Source of the DNA: Eunapius fragilis
Taxonomy: Eukaryota; Porifera; Demospongiae; Spongillida; Spongillidae
Assembly (NCBI GenBank): GCA_963681505.1
Contig: OY811973.1
Span: 9,954,559-10,018,558 of the forward strand
Length of the DNA stretch: 64,000 bases
Reading direction: 5' to 3'
Within the stretch, counting starts at the first letter, position 1. Each line of letters starts with the position of its first letter. The translations under genes and the position numbers were made by a program. Positions 1 through 7,500 of the stretch are shown one piece after another. The notes under the pieces were generated by a model. It saw only the letters and a program-made list of their open reading frames with translations, was not told the origin of the DNA and made no database searches.

Positions 1-480
1 TCATTGTCAAGTTGACTAAACACTGACTCGGACATTGGTGAAGGAGGTGTAGACCGTGCTAGTGGTGGGCGAGCTTACAGAAAGTAGCACATGATCTCAG
101 GATGGGGACAGCAACTTGTGGGTTCACAGTTGGGGTAGAAGTGATAATAGATGTAATGCATCTTTTCTATTGGATTCGATGTACTGAGCACAATACTCCA
201 CGCTCCCAATGGGGGCACCTAGTAATTCAAAGTGTGGACAGGCCGAGCATGGAATGTGAGATGGGAACATGGAGAGCTCTTGGGCACAGAATAAATCACA
301 TTAACCCAAATTAATGTGGAGACCAGTAGTGTCACTGTTGGCTTGCAAAATTTTTATAGCTCTGGATAGGGCCAAAGTGTCAACCACAAGAGGAGCTAGG
401 CACTTTGGGGAGGATTTCAGTGTATTGTCATGTACCTTGTCCATGTGGCCTGGATGTGGACATTGATGATATGATATCTA
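1..480 (-). pseudogene. Outer RLE retrotransposon remnant (left-arm part)
   Basis: Mirror of 48045-48523. On the - strand it encodes a reverse transcriptase stretch downstream of the catalytic motif, including GLHINLGKC, the same context as GLHINLPKC in the better preserved element inside each arm. It is cut by the window start and carries stop codons. It is a remnant of a second, diverged copy of the same retrotransposon family. Confidence 0.6.
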
Positions 481-1508
481 TTGATATATTGGGCGGAATC
501 AGTACGAGTGTTATATGATCTTGTGGATAGCAGATGTTTGTAACTTCAAGGTGAAGATGTATACAATGTCTACTTAGGATAATTACTGAAAACTTTCTGT
601 CTTTTTGACTTCAACCTAAACTGTTTGTATTAATTAAATAGTGTATGTGTGTGGAGGGGGGGGTTGAGTGTTGTAGTGTTGGAACATACAAACTAGCTAT
701 GCATTGATAAGAACACATGGGCCATGTGTGGGGTACTTTTGGTGTATTGATTTGCTTCTCATACAGGTAGAGTGACAGTGTATTGGTGATGCCAGTCACT
801 TCAAGCTGAAGCTATCAGGAACTATTTTTCTGCAATTAATAGGCCGAGTTCACCTTAAATCAATTCCCTTTAGAACCTAACCTAGGTAATCCATTGACGG
901 CCAAGTAGCAGCCATAGTGCACTGCATTGGCAACGATTAGTGATAGAACTCTTCCCGTCTGGAAGCAAAAGCTGAACACGATTATTAAATCAGGATTATT
1001 AATAAATCAGGATTATCTGCAACATAAGTGCAGTTTTCGTTAGCTTTAATTTAGATGTATGTAATGCAGTAACTTTAATGACATAGAATATGGCAATGGG
1101 TGATAATGTTGTAATGGGGATTTACCCTGTAATGGTCCAAAAATGTGTACCAAAAATATTTGCTAGCTGTAATATAAATTAAATTACGTACGTTTCTAAT
1201 TCTGCATACGGTCGGCCTCGTGTTTATTTTCATACCGGGTACCACTTTTGGATGATAAAATTCGTGAGTTTGTTGAATCTAAGAAAGTTAACGTTAACGC
1301 ACATGTCGCGCGGAGTGTTAAATCGCGAGCAGAGCAGGGTATGAAAAACTGCCGGTATGATGAACGAAATGTATGTTTGCGAAGTTTTTCATTCAATTTT
1401 TTGTTTTAATCAAATCCAACGTCAAGTATTAATTATGAAACAGTAAATGCTAAAAGGTATGTATGCATTTCTTTTTAATTTTATTTCATTTTAAAGGCAA
1501 TGCAACAT
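481..1508. other. Non-coding region 5' of the receptor gene
   Basis: No convincing exon is seen on either strand; the short frames here are not supported by motif or splice context. It holds a small G-run near 655-662 and a short direct duplication (AATCAGGATTATTAATA-like) near 985-1015. By position it should include the promoter of the receptor that starts at 1509. No TATA box could be assigned with confidence. The mirrored copy is at 47025-48045. Confidence 0.5.
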
Positions 1509-1536
1509 ATGTTCAGTGCTGTACTTGCTGCTGCTG
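1509..1536 (+). CDS. Receptor exon 1: start of signal peptide
   Basis: The ATG at 1509 opens nine hydrophobic or small codons (MFSAVLAAA) and is followed by a GTACGT donor at 1537. It ends in phase 1, and the next exon at 1650, after an ATAG acceptor, starts in the matching phase. Joined, they give a signal peptide of the form MFSAVLAAAAILGS. The same exon is intact in the other arm at 46997-47024. Confidence 0.6.
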
Positions 1537-4500
1537 GTACGTTGACGGAAATAAGTATATACGTGTAATAGATTTTATCATCAGTTTTGAAATTAAATGT
1601 GCTGGCACTGAATATGGAAAATAGTAATATCCCTCCCTATAACCCATAGCAATACTTGGGTCACCATTACCATGTCTGCTCTCTGATGGTACCACATGTC
1701 CTCCATTACTGTGTCCCAACACCTCCATCACTCTAACCTGCACACTCCCACCAAACTCAACACTTCTGGGATACACTGTTTGGAAGCTGCCCAGTGGAAC
1801 ATGTAGCAGTAAATCACCACCTGATGTGGTGTACTTTATTCAAGACCAAATGAAAAACTGTTCGGGTAGTGTTACATCTAACGATGCAGCCTCCTGTGGA
1901 GGGTACAGAGGTCAAGTAAACCATACCTGTTGGACGTATACACTATCAGTGACTGTTACTGCTGCAATCAATGGGAGTGAAGTGAAATGCTACAATGCTG
2001 ACCGTTCTGTTATTGGGGAAACTGATCCATTACAGCCTGTAGGGAGTGCCAGAATACAGCTAGCTCCTGAAAAAATAACTGGTAAATGTCAAGCAGTATT
2101 TGGTGGTACCATTAATGTGAGGGATCACGAGGGTAGCATTTGGTATCCATTTCTGCATGCAAAATGTAGAATTGATTAATCATGTGACATCACCAACTTC
2201 TATACTAATTTAGTTCTACCACATCAACCAATCATGCTACTCGAGCAAAGCTGTACTGACATCACTGTACTTTGGAGCCCACCTTCAACTGGAGGTGACC
2301 CTTCTAGCTACAATGTCACTATTTGGCTCAAGAACACACTGGCTGGTGCAATCAGTGTTGTTGCTATGGGAACAATGACCTATTCTTACACATTTCCTGG
2401 GTTAATGAGTGATGCTTTGTACATGGTCAAAGTTATTGCAATCAACTGTGCAGGTACCAGTGAAGTGAACACAACAATTTGGACATGTCAGCAAACACTA
2501 CTCATGCGTACATCATGTTTTAATTGAATACTCATTCCTTTTAGTACCGACTGCTCCTTCTAATGTAACAGCTGTTGGAGTGCTATGTGGTGCTACTCAC
2601 CTTGTGGTTACATGGACACCTATGGTAAACTACCACATTTGATGACTCACATTATCAGCAGTATCTTTTCAGGTGACATATAACATTAACTATTCCATAA
2701 GGATCATTAATGGAAAGGACCTATACACCCAGAATATCAGCACATACACATGTGTGCGTTACACTTGTTACTGTCAAGTGTCCATGAGCTGGTACCAGAC
2801 TAGTTACACTCAGATGGCTTCCATTGGCAGTACTGGGCTGGTGGGTCCATACAGTGAACCAGTTGAAAGCAAAGATGGTGTGTTTGGGGTGATGTAAAGA
2901 TCATAATACAGAGATGGGTGACATGGTTTCATTACAAAAGTGAGATTATTCAGATCCATACGTACATAACTACAAGATTACAGCGCAAGTACAATACAAC
3001 TTAATACACTTTATAATTCTATATTGTCTCTGATCGGTAGGCATCTACCCAGGATGGCCCTTGAGATGGCTCGGACGAGGGTGAGGTTTAGTCTGCCATA
3101 CATTTCACCCAAAACTTGGCTCTTGTGGCAAGAAGAGGTGGTGGCAATGCAGGATGCAAGGCGGGAGAAGGTGGCTTGAGCTTCTTTGCCCCAGTTGCCG
3201 TATGTCTCTACAGCAAGTGGGATACAAACCCATCCCAGCTAAGAGCATTTGGGGTCATTGGCTCTGTGCTTTCGCACCTCTGCCTCACATGCTGCTGCCC
3301 CCACTGACATGCTTGCCTCAGGGAGAATGGAGACAGACAATGGGGATGTTACGGTCACATCAAAGGCTGCATGCCTTCCTCTGTCCCAATCCAAAGCAAG
3401 TATGTCAGCTGGTCGAGTACGGCTGTGATCAGGTGTAAGACCACTGCCTTTCTCAACCCTCACTACCTGGTGGGCACGACGACAGAATTCCAGCACGAGA
3501 TCTCTCAGGCGATTGTGACGAGATACCACATCTCCCCCTCGCTTGCAAGTGGCGGCGTGATTGCCCAGCCGGTCAAGTGCTGTATCTGGACATAAAGAGC
3601 AGGAGGTTTCTCTTGCAGTGTCCACCCCTAACCACCATTTTAAAGCTGTCTGTAGCTCATTGGGGTCAAGATGAAGATCCAGTCCAGTAGACGGAGTGAC
3701 TAACAGCCAAGATGAAGCATGTGGGACTGACGCGGATAAAAGACGTGCCTTGTCTGCAGGTGTTGATGCGTCATAAAGTTCTGAAAATTGATGGTCCTCT
3801 ATCTTCTCGGATAGTGCTCTCTGCTGCATGGGTGATGCCAATATGGATGCCACAGTAACCATCTCAGACGGGGAAATAATAATGTTGAAACTATCAACCG
3901 CGTGAGCAAGGTGTTTGTGATCCCTATTAGCAAAACCAGAAGAACAAAGAGAGGCAATGTAGGCAGCCGAAGAGTGGTGAGAAACAGAGCAGAATCCCAA
4001 ACCACCATGGCTTAAACTGAGCTGAGCCTGTTGCCATGTCAAATTGGATACTGTGACTGCAGTGCACAGGGTAAAGCACTCTCTAACTTCTGCATCAAAT
4101 AGTTGCAAAGGGTCATAGGCTAGACTAGGAGGTGTTGCTCTAGCCAAATGGACTAGCTTACAGTACCCTCCACACATTCTCAAGAGGATTAGGGCAACCT
4201 GAGGATCAAAGCAAGCCACTTCTACCAGCCGTGACAATAGCTTCATGGCCTCAGTACGCTTGGAGGCAATGTAACTGGCGCAGAAAAGGTAATCCCTAAT
4301 TGGGGCACCAAGTATGACCAGGTGTGGCACATGAGACCTTCATACCTAATGGGAACATGGCGATGTCATTTTTGCTGAAAACCTCGCACTTAGGCAAGTT
4401 AATGTGCAGGCCCAGTGGTGGTCCAAGTGTGTCAATTAATGATAGAGCGCGGAGAATAGCTGACTTCTTACCTGCTAGCACACCATCATCCAGAAACCAA

Positions 4501-7500
4501 GCATTAAAAAGCATTGCAACGCAATCATCATCAGCGTCAATGGCCATTGTGATCTTCCGCAAGACCAAAGAAAAGAATAATGGGCCCAGTGGATCACCCT
4601 GCTGAACTCCTGATTGTGATGACAGGTGACCCAAAGGGTGCCACAAGAGGGGGTGAGAGCCGTAGCACCAAGAAGCCCATGGAAGGAGTTCTGGGAAATG
4701 AATGGCACATTCATCCAGGAGGGCTTGCCTGGACACAAGGTTGAAGGCATTACGCATGTCCACCTTCACCACAGCAAAGTCATCATCCTCCCAGTGTTCC
4801 TCTATGCATGTTCTAAGGCCATGAATAACCTTCTCTGTTCCTGAAGGGCAGGCAACACCAAACTGAAGTGGTTGGAAGAATTCAGTAGCCTTGTGTTTAG
4901 TAAGGGTGCACAAGCACTTCCCTGTCAGCCTCCTCAGAACTTCACCCACTGCTATGGGTCTGATATCATAGGCACTACCTTCTTTTAGCTTATTCAAAGC
5001 AGTCAGATTGCCACCTGCTAGGTATTTGGAGACCAGGGGAGGTGCCTTACCTGATGCAAGAAGGGTCACAATGTCCCTGAGGGAGGAACATATGGAGGTG
5101 GGCAGAGGGATGCTTGCAGCATCCAGAAGGTGCTGGACTCGAAGACCTGAAGAACCAGCAGCAGTACCCTTGGGAAATGAACGCAGAGCTCCCAAAATGT
5201 CAAAATCAGGCTCAATGGATATGGGTGTCGATGGCATTTGAGGAGCAACAGGAGGTGGACAGCTGGGGTGTTTGGAAAGCAAAAGCTGCCATGTAGCATC
5301 ATTATTAGGAGCTAACCCCGCTGATAGAAGAGTATTGCAAGCTTTTCCAAACATTCCTGCCTTTGCCAAAGAAACTGCTGACTCTATCAGTTTATGTGGG
5401 ACTTCAGCAGGGGTAGAACTGTTATGGTTTGTTCGAATGGCGTTTCCTTCCGCAAGGTTCCACAGGGTGCCAAATTCATTTCTTGTCCATAATTTGCACA
5501 AGACATCAATAGATGTGTGCTTGAGGCGAGGCGTCTTCCTCTGCTTTTTGAGGAAGGCAAGACACATTTTGGCAACATGAACAACTTGAGCCAGGCTTCC
5601 TCAGAGTTCTCGATCAGGACCGATCTTAAGGCGGACGATAGAACCCGAGCAAAGGCAGGGCGTGCCTTTGCGGGGACAAATCGTAACACAGGACGGCGGA
5701 GCTGACACACTTCCTCAAAAGACGGTAGGCCCTGATTGGGATCAATAGGAGATGAAACGGATACGGCCGGAAGAAAGGATGGAGATTTGGCCTGTCCCTT
5801 GCAGCATCGTGAATGGGACGTGGCCCTTGAGATGGAGACTAGCTGGTGGCAGGAAGGGCAGACAAAAAGATGCTGGTCCTCCAGCCACGAACTCGGGACC
5901 TCGCCGGAGTAGTATCCACTGGCATGTAGGGACATGTGCTGATGCCACATGGAAGGAGCCACGAAGACAGAACAGTCCGGGACCATGCACTTTTTTTTCG
6001 GCCGTGGGGTTCTAGTAGAGGACTGAAAAGGAGCGTAGATACGCCGAGTGGGCGGTTGAGTCGTTGCCGGGAGTGGAAGATTAGATAGCTGAGATGATGG
6101 CGAAATAGGTTGCTGGTGGTTGACCTCGAGCGGTGATGGTATTAGAGCCTGGGTTGACGATGACATTGAGTTAACGCATGCTGCTACCTTAGAGGACTCC
6201 CGAGATGGCAGCGCTCTTGTTTTGGTAGTTTGGGGAGTGGTAGAAGAGACAATGTTCACGATGTTGACACATTTTCCGTGTTCACCGGGGAAGCAGTTAA
6301 TACATGCGCGGTTCTCCTGGCAGCACTTACAAGAAATGCAGCGGGCTTTAGGGCCGTTGCATTCGCAGCACGTCGAGGTATACGTACTGCCTATATGAAC
6401 ATTAGGCTGTTGCTGGGAACAATGTGATTCTACATTCTCTAAATCTAAACGAGACCCAGGAGGACTTGAAGAGCGCGAAACTAAAGGTGAATTAGAAGTC
6501 GGCTGTGGTAAAGGTTGTGGGAAGAGCAGCTGCTGTAAATCGGAAGGTGTACTAGTATTCAGGATGAGAGATTGTGTGGTCGAGGTACTGCCGGTTGGCG
6601 AATCAATAATTAGCGATGCGGTAGGGTGAGGTTTGAGGTTTCATTATGAAAAGTAAAAAAACGCTTATGCATAATAATTTACTATTCAGGTACATCAAAT
6701 TGCTATCTTTACGTGACAGTCACTGCTCTTCATACCATGGCAACAATTCAGTGTACCTTTTTGGATGGGCAGCCATACAGATGTTTCATCAACTGTGCTT
6801 CTGAACAGATTGGTTCACAAGTAATAAAAACATTCTCTACACACGAGAAGGTTGGCGGTATATAGGAATCAAAGGTGATGGTGGTGTAAAAAGCAAGGGA
6901 ACAAGGCTTCTGATTGAAAAGGGAAAATGAAATAGACCTATATTAGCAGCATGTTGTCATATTTAAATGTGCGTGCTAATATAGGTCTATTTCATTTTTC
7001 CTTTTCAATCAGAAGCCTTGTTCCCTTGCCTTTTACACCACCATCACCTTTGATTCCTATATACCGCCAACCTTCTCGTGTGTAGAGAATGTTTTTATTA
7101 CTTGTTTCCTAAATTTTTCTGGTGGATTTGGTATTGTATTTAGTTCTTGAAACGCATAGAATCAGGTAGCATAAACGTCAACTTGCGCGATCATGACAGG
7201 TTTATATTAGAATCTGCAATTCTGTTGAGGTGTGTACCAAATATTACACTAGTCCCCAGACTATCTCCATTGAGGAGCAAAGGATTGATAAAGGTTAAAA
7301 GCGAAGCCATATAATACAAAGGATAAATGCACTCTTAGTAAACTGATCTCACGCTATAATCAGATAAACCATGCACCACAATACATGACCAAATTGACGT
7401 AAGCAACTTTGGCCTTATACACACATTTCAAACAGCGCATATTACTGTAAAACGGAGAGACGCAGTATCTCTACCGCTGTAACTAAACTATTCCTTCCAT

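Noticed and set aside
1513-1776. Reverse-strand frame over receptor exons 1-2
   Set aside because: Shadow of the + strand signal peptide and Ig exon, whose phases and splice sites agree.
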